Source: a virus. From it: 43,331 bases of DNA. This document shows, piece after piece, positions 1-9,489 of the stretch; positions within the stretch are counted from its first letter, which is position 1; each line of letters opens with the position of its first letter. The stretch spans positions 1 to 43,331 of IMG/VR virus record IMGVR_UViG_3300005516_000500; one strand, 5' to 3'. The notes under the pieces were generated by a model that was given only the letters and a program-made list of their open reading frames with translations, ran no database searches and was not told the DNA's origin. The translations under genes and the position numbers were made by a program.

Positions 1-204
1 GAAACATATGAAAAGATTATTAAATCTTCTATGCATGAAGGCAGTATGGCACATTTTGCCTCAAAGCTAATTGAAAACTTTAATGATGACCAAAAAGAAG
101 ATACACTTAACAAGATAAAAGGCTTTTCTAGTGTAGTTGATCGACTCAAATACTTACTAGAGTTATCAGAAGAGGAGGATTCGAATGGCGGACAAGACGA
201 ATGA
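1..204 (+). CDS. 3' end of an unrecognised protein (partial)
   Basis: Frame 1 is open from the window edge to a TGA at 202-204, giving 67 codons of a C-terminus rich in Lys, Glu and Leu and probably helical. It ends in a run of acidic residues followed by a short Gly/Asn/Gln tail. It overlaps the start of the next gene by 20 bases, and the strong Shine-Dalgarno AGAGGAGG of that gene lies inside its last codons, so the two are probably translated together. The position next to baseplate genes suggests a tail or baseplate role, but nothing in the fragment itself identifies it. Confidence 0.6.
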   Translation, partial: ETYEKIIKSSMHEGSMAHFASKLIENFNDDQKEDTLNKIKGFSSVVDRLKYLLELSEEEDSNGGQDE

Positions 205-3200
205 TACAAATTCAGACATAGAAGAAACTCCCACCAAGCTTTATAAGCCCGGCTACAATAAGGATGGCTCTAAGGACGGTGATTTAGTTAAAATCGGTGT
301 CCACGATATTTCAAAAGACGCAAAAAAAACCATTGGTGACTTTATGTCACGTGTGACAAAAGGGAAAGCAGGTTCAGCTGGTAAGCCCAATGTATTTACA
401 ATAGATGCAGGTGAAATCAAAGATGTTGCATTGACAGATCCGTCAACAGGATTACCTGCAGCTCAAACAAGCAATGATAGTGATGGAGCATCAATTGACG
501 CTATTAAGAATACCGGTACTACCCTAGGAAGCTTTATCAATACAGTTGATGAGCAAGGAAAAGCAAACTTCAATACGTTAAGTACAGGCGACTTTAATAA
601 TGCTGAAGATGTTCCTGGTTTAGCAACCAAAGAAGACAAGAATGGCCAAAAATTTGGTCATACTGTTCTTTCTGAAATTGAGCATATTCCTGCACCTTCG
701 GATCGATTGGGTGCACCACCAACATATGAGCCTGCAGGCTCTGAAATTCAAAAAAAGATTTCAGCAGTTTTAAAGTCAAATCGATTTAATCCATCACCAA
801 AGTCAACACCAATGATGGCAGATAATAAAAATCTTAGTATGGGCTGGACAAAGCAAACAGAGCTGGGTGTCTATAAACAAGATCAGCCACTTGTTTCTTT
901 AAAAAAATTATCAAAAGTTGGTCATCAAATGGTTGTTGCAGGTACAGGACACGCTGCTGACACTGAGAGCATGATCATCGCCGGCATATTACCGACGCTG
1001 GAGCAAATCACAGGCCTTCAAATGCTAGATAGTCAGGATCTTCGACCTCGCAAAATGCCGGCAGCATCTAGCATAACAGAAAATAAAGGTGAACTCGCCA
1101 CCGGTGAAAGTGTCAACTCTTCGCATGGACACCTAACATCACCTATTGAGCCTTTCGCAGAAGCACTACCTGTGGGTATGTTTGTTAATACAGTTGCAGG
1201 TATTGCAATTGTTGTTTTAGCTGCAAAAGGTTTGAGTGAGCTGCTAATGCTTTTTAAGCCAGAAGGGTCTGGAGGCTCTACACTTAAGCCTAGCGAACCC
1301 TATAATATGAAAAAAGGTCGACATGCTAAAATAAAAGGCGCACCCGGCGGCATGTTGTGGGATCTTTTAAATGTTCCAACTGTTGAGTATCCATTTGATG
1401 AATGTATGTTTTTAGGGATCTTGTCGTTTTATGGAATTACTAGTTTGCCCACAGACAAAGCTTTCGATTTATCAGCACTAATTGAAAATGCTAAAATAGT
1501 TGCAGGTTCTCCAGGTTACTATGGAATTATTACGAGAAATGTTATTCGAGATGTAGACGATATTGCTAACGCAGTTTCTAATATACCATTTGGACCTGAT
1601 GCGCTTATACAAATATTCAATATTGTTGAAGCACTTACTAATTCTGCAACATGGCGATTTTTAATGCAAATGGCAAAGCTAGGCAACCAAATTCGTATGG
1701 GGACTGAGGGACACCCTCGTCTCGAAACTATTGATGTTGATATGCTTAAAGAAAATGCTACAACTCGTGTAAAGATGGGTCGTATTGTAAATACTGAAGA
1801 GATTGCATGGTCACCAGGATCATCACGACCAGGTCGAATGGCATGGCGACACGGATCCTCACCGGCAAGATATCTATTGCCTTCTTCTTTCATTAGGGCT
1901 GCTACATCTGTAGGTGCTCAACATGCAAACATCTTGGAATCATCTCTTACTACATCACCAGATGGTGCACCATCATGGGACGATACTACAGGTATAACTT
2001 CTATTGGCGACGGTACTAGCTTTGAAGGTGATGCAACACCTACAACGCCGGGAAGACTTTCAAAAGAATACGTTCAGTGGATTGAGGATTCTCTAGAAGC
2101 AGAGTATATGCCATTTTATTTTCATGACTTAAGAACAAATGAGATTATATCTTTTCATGCATTTCTAGGAAGCTACTCAGACGGATTTAGTACAGACTAT
2201 ACTAGTACAGCTGGTTATGGTCGCTCTGATGAGGTCAAAATCTACAATAAAACAAATCGAGATATTAGTTTTGACTTTACAGTCGCAGCAACTTCGCCAG
2301 AAGACTTAGATGTAATGTATTGGAATATTAATAAGATGGTTTCAATGTGTTATCCTCAATGGTCTCGGGGTAGAGTTATGACAAATGGCGATGATAAGTT
2401 TATTCAACCATTTTCACAAATTCCTACAGCCTCACCTATGATACGTGTTAGATTGGGTGACATGCTTAAGTCAAATTATTCTAAATTTGGCTTGCAAAGA
2501 GCATTTGGTTTAGGTAACTCCTCTGAAGAGTTCAACTTAGATCAAGCAACTGAAAATCAAAAAGCAGAAAATTTAAAGGCGGCCAAGACCGCTGCCATTG
2601 AAGTAAAAAAGATTGTTCGCGCAAAAACCAAATTTGGTTCAAGTCCAGCACCTTCAGGCCCTGCAATTGCAGGATTTAATTTAGGCGGAGCTAAAGAAGA
2701 GCCCGGCTTTGGTTATGCTGTAGGAGATTTAGTAATGCTTGATCCTACACCAACAAGATATTGGCCTCGAACTTCTGACGGTAAAATGGGCAAAGAGCAA
2801 AAGCCTTCCTTAGGGCCTGAGAAGAAAGAAGGTCGATTGCACAGATATCCACAACAGGTAGAGGTTGAAATTGTAAAAAGGGTTCCTGGTCCTGGCAATA
2901 GTCCTTCGGGATTTGATTCAGCATTACAAAAATCAGAAAAAGATCCATCACGAGACCCTGGAATCGGAGAGCTGGCATATTTGGTTAAAATTGCCAATAA
3001 TTCAAAAGCTCATGAATCTCTAGGCTTAGATATTGATGCATCATTTTTACATCATAGAGCAGAACATTCTGAAATAGTAGGGCTATCAGATCGTGGAAAG
3101 AAAAGAATTAAAGACGCCGTTACAAAAGCCAACCCAGCAGCAACTATCAAGGAGTTAGAGGGCGCTGAGAGGCTCAAGAACTTCTTTGATGCTAATAAAA

Positions 3201-3601
3201 ATTTTATTGTTAGATCATTCGAAAGCTCAAGAGGCCGCGGCCTTGCAGGATTTATTACAGGCCTAAGCTTTGATTGGGCTGAAGCTACTTGGGATATCGA
3301 CCCCGGGCGTCGTGCTCCTAAAATGGCTAAAATTTCTGTTTCGTTTGCGCCCATACACGATCTACATCTTGGTCTAGATCACAATGGAATGATGACATCT
3401 GTGCCGTTTAATGTTGGCGCTATTTCAAATGTTATTGGTGGCGATCCATACGATGAAGTCAACTATCCCACATCTGGTAATACTGCAGGAGCACAAAAGA
3501 TAGCAGCTGCAGACGGTAAAGCAAAGAAGGCAACAGTTGCTAAAGATCCTGCTTTGAATGCAGCAAAGAAAGCGGCAGGCCCTGTAGGCGATCTTTTCTA
3601 A
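185..3601 (+). CDS. Large virion structural protein, probably tail/baseplate
   Basis: This 1138-residue protein has an ATG preceded by a strong AGAGGAGG ribosome site. The first ~300 residues are polar and low in predicted structure. A hydrophobic stretch of about 25 residues, rich in Val, Ala, Ile and Leu, lies near residues 328-355 and looks like a membrane segment or buried helix. A better ordered part follows (roughly residues 640-800) with aromatic-rich beta-type sequence (motifs such as FHDLRTNEI and MCYPQW), then a Lys/Ala-rich C-terminus. The next two genes look like a gp53-type baseplate protein and a tail hub protein, so a baseplate or tail role is inferred from size and context. 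I do not recognise a named family. The base composition matches its neighbours. Confidence 0.6.
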   Translation: MADKTNDTNSDIEETPTKLYKPGYNKDGSKDGDLVKIGVHDISKDAKKTIGDFMSRVTKGKAGSAGKPNVFTIDAGEIKDVALTDPSTGLPAAQTSNDSDGASIDAIKNTGTTLGSFINTVDEQGKANFNTLSTGDFNNAEDVPGLATKEDKNGQKFGHTVLSEIEHIPAPSDRLGAPPTYEPAGSEIQKKISAVLKSNRFNPSPKSTPMMADNKNLSMGWTKQTELGVYKQDQPLVSLKKLSKVGHQMVVAGTGHAADTESMIIAGILPTLEQITGLQMLDSQDLRPRKMPAASSITENKGELATGESVNSSHGHLTSPIEPFAEALPVGMFVNTVAGIAIVVLAAKGLSELLMLFKPEGSGGSTLKPSEPYNMKKGRHAKIKGAPGGMLWDLLNVPTVEYPFDECMFLGILSFYGITSLPTDKAFDLSALIENAKIVAGSPGYYGIITRNVIRDVDDIANAVSNIPFGPDALIQIFNIVEALTNSATWRFLMQMAKLGNQIRMGTEGHPRLETIDVDMLKENATTRVKMGRIVNTEEIAWSPGSSRPGRMAWRHGSSPARYLLPSSFIRAATSVGAQHANILESSLTTSPDGAPSWDDTTGITSIGDGTSFEGDATPTTPGRLSKEYVQWIEDSLEAEYMPFYFHDLRTNEIISFHAFLGSYSDGFSTDYTSTAGYGRSDEVKIYNKTNRDISFDFTVAATSPEDLDVMYWNINKMVSMCYPQWSRGRVMTNGDDKFIQPFSQIPTASPMIRVRLGDMLKSNYSKFGLQRAFGLGNSSEEFNLDQATENQKAENLKAAKTAAIEVKKIVRAKTKFGSSPAPSGPAIAGFNLGGAKEEPGFGYAVGDLVMLDPTPTRYWPRTSDGKMGKEQKPSLGPEKKEGRLHRYPQQVEVEIVKRVPGPGNSPSGFDSALQKSEKDPSRDPGIGELAYLVKIANNSKAHESLGLDIDASFLHHRAEHSEIVGLSDRGKKRIKDAVTKANPAATIKELEGAERLKNFFDANKNFIVRSFESSRGRGLAGFITGLSFDWAEATWDIDPGRRAPKMAKISVSFAPIHDLHLGLDHNGMMTSVPFNVGAISNVIGGDPYDEVNYPTSGNTAGAQKIAAADGKAKKATVAKDPALNAAKKAAGPVGDLF

Positions 3602-3610
3602 GGAGAAAAA

Positions 3611-3907
3611 GTGTCAACAAGTAGATACACAAGAACCAATAGAATATTGGGCGGCAAGCAATTAGGTACCTCACGAGCGCATTCAATTATTCACTTAGGG
3701 GTTCAAAATGGTAGTATAGCATATGAGACAATTGTTTCTGAAGAAGGAGATCGCTTGGATCATGTTGCAGCAAAAAAGTTGGGTGACGGTCGCTTATGGT
3801 GGGTAATTGCCGCTGCTTCTAGAATAGGTTGGTGGTTACAAGTTCCGCCAGGAACTGTTCTTAGAGTTCCAACAAATATGGCACAAATTCAGGCTTTAAT
3901 TGGATGA
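3611..3907 (+). CDS. Baseplate wedge gp53-like / LysM-like small tail protein
   Basis: This 98-residue protein starts at GTG with AGGAG directly upstream. The second half (about residues 45-92) has the pattern of a LysM or tail-protein-X module: GDRLDHVAAKKLGDGRLWW, then a hydrophobic core and a closing PPGTVLRVP strand. T4 gp53, a baseplate wedge protein, and tail protein X have this kind of module, which fits its place between two large tail proteins. It is expected to be a structural part of the baseplate rather than an enzyme. It overlaps the next gene by ATGA, a sign of translational coupling. A gp53-like role is inference from motif and context. Confidence 0.6.
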   Translation: MSTSRYTRTNRILGGKQLGTSRAHSIIHLGVQNGSIAYETIVSEEGDRLDHVAAKKLGDGRLWWVIAAASRIGWWLQVPPGTVLRVPTNMAQIQALIG

Positions 3908-6900
3908 AAGATCGAAAGATAGATAAAATTGTCAATCAAATGGCATCATATTATGGAACAATCACCAAAGCTTCATTTATTGCTGAAATGCTTGATCCAA
4001 CATATGATCCATCATCTGACTTTTTCCAGCCGCCGGATCCTAATCCAGAGGATAGAGCAGCAAATGCGTTATTAGATCTTTCTGAGGGTGGTAAAACTAT
4101 CAATGAATTTCTTAAAGAGCTAGAAGAAACGCTTGCTAAAAAACCAGAAAGTAGCTCAGGCTCCGGTAAGTCAATAGATGAGACTAGGCTAGATGTAGCT
4201 GAGACTTTTTGTATTACATTTGAACCTGGCGTTGTTAAGGATGATGAAAATCTTCATATGAATGGAAGTAAAAAATCACCATTTACATCAAAGCAAGGAA
4301 GTGCTCCAGGTAAAAAACAAAAAGGCGTGTGGTCTATAAAAGATGTTTTGGGAGTAAAGGGTGAAGGCGACAAATCACCAATAAATGGCAGGAAAGACGA
4401 CCCAGACAAGGTAGAATCACCAAACCTGTCAGTTGTTCAAATATATCCTGTAGCTTTTGGTCCAGGAACAACTGATACATCGGCACTTTCATTATTTCTT
4501 AATGCAATACCCACATTAGAATTTAGTAGATGTATTCCATTTATTGATTTAGTTGCTGTTACTGATTCTCCACCCGTAAGATCTGTTGACGATGAATCAG
4601 GTCGTCTATCAACAATATCACTTGCTCAATTTTTAATAGGCGCTGATAATGTAAAGTTTGGAGAGGCATCAGGCATTATGGCTACATCAGTTGATGCTGA
4701 TGTCTTTAGTGAATTTTTATCTAAGCCTCCCAAAAAGCCAAAAGAGGGCGCAAAACCACCTCCTCCTCCACCCCCCAATATTCCTCAAATTTCTACTGCT
4801 GGGATGGAGATGTTTACATCACCTCAAACTCTTGTTAATGCAGATGAAGTTCACTATGAAGCAGATTCTGCGGGTTTTAATAAGACTAATACACTTACAG
4901 GTGAGACCGAAGATGCTACAAGTCATCCTGGAGGTCGTAGAGCTGCACCTGTTATTGATAGATTTCGGCCCTTTATGTCACTCAAGGAGCTTAGCTTTAA
5001 TGTAGCTCCAGGCGGTGGAATGTTTGCATTTAAGACTGCTAATCTTAAATTAACATTACATGATAGGTCTCGTTTAGCAGAAATTCAACCTTTTGTAAAG
5101 CCTGATGCATTTGGTGGCACACATTTATTGCTAGAGTATGGATGGGCACATCCTGAGTATAAAGCACATCAAACACTTGCTAGTAATAGTAAGTGGTTAA
5201 TTGGTCACTTTTTAGGGGCATTACGATGTCGTGAAAAGTATAGAGTGGTTAATACATCTTATTCATTTGATGAAGTAGGACAGGTTGAAGTTGACATTAA
5301 GCTTACAATGTTGGGATCCGGATCAGTTCATCGTGTAAAAATTGGTATGGGTGGTAAGGTTTCTGATACTGTTAAGACAATGGAAAAACTTACCAAGGCA
5401 ATTTCTGAAATTCTTAAAAAGAATGGTGGTACAGGAATGTCTGCTGATGCAGGCGGAGAAGATTTTCTTGCTGCTTCTTCATCCACAAGCGGCGCTCTTT
5501 CCATGAATGAGGAGACACAAAAGAAAATTGCTCAATTTATTCGACGAAATGCAAAAGCAAAAGCAGGAAGTCCTATGAAAGAGCTCTCCGGAAAAATGGC
5601 TGAGCTATACGGTAAAAATGGAAAAGGTGGTTTAGCTAAGAAAACACAAGATACAGTTGCAAATGAAGTTAAGCGAAAAGTAGGTTTACTCAAGAAAACA
5701 CCTGATCCTTGGTTTGTACCGATAGGGACGTTTGAAAGTCTTATTTCTGCAAAGGCTGGTTTTGTTTCTCTGGCCAAGGTAATTATTACATTTTTAGGAT
5801 TGCCTATTGCAGCAACTAAACAATATGATGATATTCAATTTCTTTTCTATTCTATTAATGACAAAGCTAGCTATCTTAAAGGGATGAATTTAGCACAAAT
5901 GCCCATTGATGCTACCGATTTTGAGCTTATGTTTAAAGAAGAAACTAAAAACGATCCTAATCTATCTTTGGGAAGATTTATGAGCTTCTTAAATGGCAAC
6001 TTTTTAGCTGATCAAGGAAATCCAGTTTATGGTATGACTAGAATTTATGGAGAGCGAGACAAGGAAGATCTTAAGAAGCGCAAGGTAAATAAAAAATTTA
6101 AAGAAGCCTCACCCCAAGAAATTGCAATGGCACAAGCTGAAGTTCTAAAGCATGCATATGGCGGCTCAGATGAGGATCTTACATTTAAGATGCCAAGCAT
6201 AAAAATGATGATTGAATGTGTTCCAGGCAAAAAACCTGATGAAAACTCAGGATCATCAGCAGGAGAGGCACCAGCAGCAAAGTGTATTTTAAGAATTCAC
6301 TTATATGATAGTCAAGCTACTAAGTTTACTGCAATTAACAAAATGCTTCAGGCCCGTCAAGGAAATTCAACAGGTCAACTTACATCAGCAGCTGGAAAAG
6401 TCAAAAATCCTAGAGAACCTAGCAAAGCAGATATGAAAAAAGCAAACGAGGGACGAAAGAAAAAAGATAAGCTCGATTCTGCTGAGGTAAAAGCATTTGC
6501 AATGGATAAATCTGAAAGAGAGTTTGCAACTTTACTTCAAAAAGCACTTAAGTCTAATATGCTTGAAACTATACCCAAAGAAGCAGGACAAAAATTAAAA
6601 AGCAAGCAAGGCAATATTAATGTAGAAGAGTTTGCAAAAATTCGGTATAGGGTCAAAGGGGGATTTCCTGCACTTAAAAACTTTGTAATGTCGAATATGC
6701 CATCTGTTAGATACGGCTCACTACATTCAGGCATTATTTCTGCAAATTTATCAAGCATGCAAAATCCTCAATTAGCAACAGTTAATATGTTAAGAGCTGG
6801 GCAAGGAGGATCAACCGATCCGCAAGGACATCGAGACGCTGGTGTTCCTTTGCGAGTAGCCCCCATGGAATTACAAATTGAAACAATGGGCTGTCCTTTA

Positions 6901-7128
6901 TGGCGGTTCGGCCAGCAAATATTTATTGATTTCGGTACAGGAACAACGGCAGATAATGTATACGCTGTTACAGGAATTGATCACAGTATTGCTTCTGGAG
7001 AATTTAAGACAAATGTCAAGCTGGTTCAGCTTAATACGTTTGGCAAGTTTACTGCAATGACTGATCGCGTCGAAGAAGCCATCCTCGCGGTTGCCGAAGA
7101 AGGCACAAAAGAAGATAAGGGCAAATAG
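3904..7128 (+). CDS. Putative baseplate hub / tail structural protein
   Basis: This is a 1074-residue protein translated from an ATGA overlap. It has a Pro-rich linker (PPPPPPP near residue 290) and a Lys-rich central region. A beta-rich segment around residues 360-430 contains LKLTLHDRSRLAEIQPF and LLEYGWAHPE. The C-terminus (about residues 985-1055) reads like the last domain of phage hub proteins of the gp27/gpD superfamily: a conserved Gly-Gln pair before a strand, then YAVTGIDHSI, then GEFKTNVKLVQLN. Hub proteins form the central ring of the baseplate that holds the spike. The neighbouring gp53-like gene supports this. Length is well above T4 gp27, so extra domains are present. The assignment is by pattern and context only. 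Confidence 0.55.
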   Translation: MKDRKIDKIVNQMASYYGTITKASFIAEMLDPTYDPSSDFFQPPDPNPEDRAANALLDLSEGGKTINEFLKELEETLAKKPESSSGSGKSIDETRLDVAETFCITFEPGVVKDDENLHMNGSKKSPFTSKQGSAPGKKQKGVWSIKDVLGVKGEGDKSPINGRKDDPDKVESPNLSVVQIYPVAFGPGTTDTSALSLFLNAIPTLEFSRCIPFIDLVAVTDSPPVRSVDDESGRLSTISLAQFLIGADNVKFGEASGIMATSVDADVFSEFLSKPPKKPKEGAKPPPPPPPNIPQISTAGMEMFTSPQTLVNADEVHYEADSAGFNKTNTLTGETEDATSHPGGRRAAPVIDRFRPFMSLKELSFNVAPGGGMFAFKTANLKLTLHDRSRLAEIQPFVKPDAFGGTHLLLEYGWAHPEYKAHQTLASNSKWLIGHFLGALRCREKYRVVNTSYSFDEVGQVEVDIKLTMLGSGSVHRVKIGMGGKVSDTVKTMEKLTKAISEILKKNGGTGMSADAGGEDFLAASSSTSGALSMNEETQKKIAQFIRRNAKAKAGSPMKELSGKMAELYGKNGKGGLAKKTQDTVANEVKRKVGLLKKTPDPWFVPIGTFESLISAKAGFVSLAKVIITFLGLPIAATKQYDDIQFLFYSINDKASYLKGMNLAQMPIDATDFELMFKEETKNDPNLSLGRFMSFLNGNFLADQGNPVYGMTRIYGERDKEDLKKRKVNKKFKEASPQEIAMAQAEVLKHAYGGSDEDLTFKMPSIKMMIECVPGKKPDENSGSSAGEAPAAKCILRIHLYDSQATKFTAINKMLQARQGNSTGQLTSAAGKVKNPREPSKADMKKANEGRKKKDKLDSAEVKAFAMDKSEREFATLLQKALKSNMLETIPKEAGQKLKSKQGNINVEEFAKIRYRVKGGFPALKNFVMSNMPSVRYGSLHSGIISANLSSMQNPQLATVNMLRAGQGGSTDPQGHRDAGVPLRVAPMELQIETMGCPLWRFGQQIFIDFGTGTTADNVYAVTGIDHSIASGEFKTNVKLVQLNTFGKFTAMTDRVEEAILAVAEEGTKEDKGK

Positions 7129-7162
7129 CTGTACATCCTTCTTATTCGCTTTATATTTCTAT

Positions 7163-8374
7163 GTGCGAATACTCATTGCAAATTCAATATTAGGGACAGA
7201 GCAACACTTTGTATCAGATAGCAATACAGGTACCTGTCTATGGAGTAGTCATATTCCTAAAGATGTTTGGGTTGTAGGGCATCCAGGTCATGTGATGTCT
7301 ATTGAAGCATTGGGCAATGTACTAGGAGAAAAACCGATTCAAATGTTTCCTGATGCACATAAAAAAGCTTTTGAAACATTATGCCCAGAAGGTCTCAGTT
7401 CTAAAATTCCCTGGAGATGGGTTTTGGGTGATCAAGAGCATAGAACAAGACTTAAGGCGGTATTAGAGAGTGCCAGATTTAACGTCTGTGCTCTAGAAGA
7501 ATCTAATTATAAACAAACATACATAAAGATTAGAAAGTTCCTTCTAGAGTTAAACCAGCCTATTATTGATCTTTCTAAAATGAACAAGTATATTCAAACT
7601 AATGAAAAAGGTCAAACTGTTGAAGCGTCACTTAGGTCTTTCACTCCGATCAATGGACGTGCACCTAAAATCATATATGATCATGCAGCAACAGCAACAG
7701 GAAGATTGACTGTTAAGCAAGGTCCACGAATTTTAACATTACCTGCACGCCATCGAGATATCATTGCCCCTGAATCAAAATGTCAAATTGTTCAAATTGA
7801 TCTAGTTTCAGCAGAACCAAGAACAGCATTGTATGCTGCAGGAAAAGAACCTATGGGTGATATTTACAAAGATATTGCCAATTCATTAAGCTTGGATATT
7901 CCAAGGGCGTCTGTTAAGTTAGCTATTTTATCTGCACTATATGGCGCTAGTTCCTCACGCTTAGCATCAATACTGGGTAGCAAAGCAAGGTCTAAGAGAA
8001 TTATTGATCGCTTACGAGCTCATTTTGGAGTAGGCAGAATTGAATCGCAGCTTCACTTAGAAATGAAAGAAAAGGGCTATATTACAAATCTTTTTGGAAG
8101 AAAGCTCAAAACTCGTCGAGATGAGATTCAAAAGGCATATAGTCATTTTATGCAATCAACCACATCTGATGCTGCAATATGTATGTTTAGTGATATGTGT
8201 GAAGTATTATCGCAACATGACAAGCAGTTTAAGCCGCTATATGTTATTCATGATGCACTAGTATGTCAAGTTTCATCTAGACTTCGTCATGACTTAGAAA
8301 AGTTATCAAAAAGAATCCTTTTGGGCGGTGTTGGATTTTATGAGACAAAAATGACATCTGTGAATGATAATTAA
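7163..8374 (+). CDS. Family A (Pol I-type) DNA polymerase, polymerase domain only
   Basis: From the GTG at 7163 this gives 403 residues. The family A signatures appear in order: TATGRLTVKQGPR (residues 177-189), motif A with D213 and E218 (IDLVSAEPR), motif B with K252 and YG at 260-261, and motif C VIHDAL with H363 and D364. Both catalytic aspartates are present. In motif C the usual HDE is HDA (A365). There is no 3'-5' exonuclease domain and the ~170 N-terminal residues are unrecognised, so it is much shorter than Pol I or T7 polymerase. Start choice: an in-frame TTG at 7091 overlaps the previous gene by 38 bases; the GTG was preferred because MRILIAN looks like a natural N-terminus, though neither has a good ribosome site. 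The phage also encodes DnaE (26335), so this may be an accessory polymerase. Confidence 0.85.
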   Translation: MRILIANSILGTEQHFVSDSNTGTCLWSSHIPKDVWVVGHPGHVMSIEALGNVLGEKPIQMFPDAHKKAFETLCPEGLSSKIPWRWVLGDQEHRTRLKAVLESARFNVCALEESNYKQTYIKIRKFLLELNQPIIDLSKMNKYIQTNEKGQTVEASLRSFTPINGRAPKIIYDHAATATGRLTVKQGPRILTLPARHRDIIAPESKCQIVQIDLVSAEPRTALYAAGKEPMGDIYKDIANSLSLDIPRASVKLAILSALYGASSSRLASILGSKARSKRIIDRLRAHFGVGRIESQLHLEMKEKGYITNLFGRKLKTRRDEIQKAYSHFMQSTTSDAAICMFSDMCEVLSQHDKQFKPLYVIHDALVCQVSSRLRHDLEKLSKRILLGGVGFYETKMTSVNDN

Positions 8375-8393
8375 GAATACAAGGAGTCATATT

Positions 8394-8867
8394 ATGAACA
8401 ATACCAGCTTAAAAGACTTTCTCAAAAAAGAAGTCTCTAAGGTCCTTCAAGAAAAAGTCAAAAAAGGCAAAATGGGCCGCGGCGGCATTAAGAAAAAGAT
8501 CAAGGATATGAAGTCTTTGGCAGCCTCCAAGCCCCAAGAGTTAATGAAGAAGCTAGGCATTAAAGGTGCCCCGGGCGGTGCATCGGAGCATGATAAGGTT
8601 ATGAACTTAGTACGAAGTGCTATCTTTGGAAATGAAGTCATGTCAGCAGCATTTGGCGGCGCAAAAATTGTAACTACTAAAATCAAAGAAAAAGAGCAAA
8701 AAGTTGTGCATGTTACCACACGTAAAGTTAGTGAAAGAGATGGTGCAATGTATATTCTTCACACACTAACAGGGGCACATAATGCAGGTTTATTATCCGG
8801 TCTAAAGTCTGAGTTAGAAGTTTCAGTTGAAGGTGGTATGATTACTGTTGTTTTTAGTAATGAGTAG
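8394..8867 (+). CDS. Unrecognised small basic protein with N-terminal helix
   Basis: The start is the ATG at 8394, 7 bases after AAGGAG; the frame stays open upstream to 8364 but that start would lie inside the polymerase gene. The 157-residue product begins with an amphipathic helix (SLKDFLKKEVSKVLQEKVKK) and a Lys/Gly-rich basic segment to about residue 60. The second half is a small alpha/beta-like domain with a strand pair near the end (ELEVSVEGGMITVVFSNE). The basic first half could bind nucleic acid or pack in the virion; this is a guess. The N-terminal helix resembles those of several probable virion proteins at 38062-42804. No family is recognised. Confidence 0.6.
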   Translation: MNNTSLKDFLKKEVSKVLQEKVKKGKMGRGGIKKKIKDMKSLAASKPQELMKKLGIKGAPGGASEHDKVMNLVRSAIFGNEVMSAAFGGAKIVTTKIKEKEQKVVHVTTRKVSERDGAMYILHTLTGAHNAGLLSGLKSELEVSVEGGMITVVFSNE

Positions 8868-8873
8868 TCAATA

Positions 8874-8906
8874 CAATTAAGCCTTCATGTCTATAATATA
8901 ATAGAC
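8874..8906 (+). promoter_or_regulatory. Promoter-like element with dyad (copy A)
   Basis: A -35-like CAATTA (8874-8879) lies 17 bases from TATAAT (8897-8902). CATG stands at 8886-8889, and a dyad GTCTAT (8889-8894) / ATAGAC (8901-8906) with a 6-base centre spans the -10. The element shares its layout with copy B at 9742, including the ACAATTAA core, the CATG position and TATAATAG. It leads straight into the AAGGAGG ribosome site of the gene at 8918. Confidence 0.6.
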
Positions 8907-8917
8907 AAGGAGGATAC

Positions 8918-9478
8918 ATGTCACAACCTGATTTTGAGACAGTAAAGAATAATTGGGAGACGTTTGAGAAGCTCTGCGGTAGACTTAGCGACAATAACAT
9001 CAATACACTCTTGACCACACTTGGTGAGAGACTAATTACGACACCAGCCACTACACATGACAGTCGCCCCGGATGCTTTGGGGGTGGTCTAATTCAAACT
9101 TCCCTTGAGGTTACATCAAAGATGCGCAAAGTTGCATCAGAGTTTTATCCTGATATTCCAATTGCATCAATTCTTAAGGTCGGTCTTTTACATGAGATTG
9201 GAAAGGTGGGTACTCCGGAGGAAAACTTATTCTTAGAACAAGACTCGGATTGGCATCGAGAGAAATTAGGTCAATTTTATAAGTACAATGAGGATATTAG
9301 TAAATCTGCAACACCTGAAAGAACATTATTCTTATTGCAACATTTTGGTGTTAAGCTTACACATGATGAGTACTATGCAATTAGGCTATCTCAGGGATCA
9401 CATTTAGAAGAAAATCGTTTTTATGCTAACTTCGAACCTGACCTTGCTATCTGTCTTCAGGTGGCAAAAAGGCTATAA
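8918..9478 (+). CDS. HD-domain-like protein with altered metal motif
   Basis: This 186-residue protein follows AAGGAGG and promoter-like element A. Residues ~50-100 match the HD phosphohydrolase layout seen in many phage proteins: RPGCFGGGLIQTSLEVT (50-66), then LLHEIGKVG (90-98). Active HD proteins usually have His in the first block (HSLEV) and a His-Asp pair in the second; here these are Thr61 and His92-Glu93. It is therefore either a diverged hydrolase using other ligands or an inactive relative. HD proteins cleave phosphate esters of nucleotides. The function here is open; the fold assignment rests on the spacing and hydrophobic pattern of both blocks. Confidence 0.6.
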   Translation: MSQPDFETVKNNWETFEKLCGRLSDNNINTLLTTLGERLITTPATTHDSRPGCFGGGLIQTSLEVTSKMRKVASEFYPDIPIASILKVGLLHEIGKVGTPEENLFLEQDSDWHREKLGQFYKYNEDISKSATPERTLFLLQHFGVKLTHDEYYAIRLSQGSHLEENRFYANFEPDLAICLQVAKRL

Positions 9479-9489
9479 CAGATATAGTT

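Noticed and set aside
1519-1893. Minus-strand open frame of 124 codons inside the first structural gene
   Set aside because: It lies wholly in the antisense of a well-supported gene, has no ribosome site and shows no recognisable motif.
7091-7162. Upstream TTG start for the family A polymerase
   Set aside because: It would overlap the preceding gene by 38 bases and add a Ser/Phe-rich stretch unlike the rest; the GTG at 7163 gives a more natural N-terminus, although this is not certain.
8868-8917. T4-type late promoter (TATAAATA)
   Set aside because: The sequence reads TATAATATAATAG with a CAATTA box at 17 bases; no TATAAATA was noticed in the intergenic gaps.
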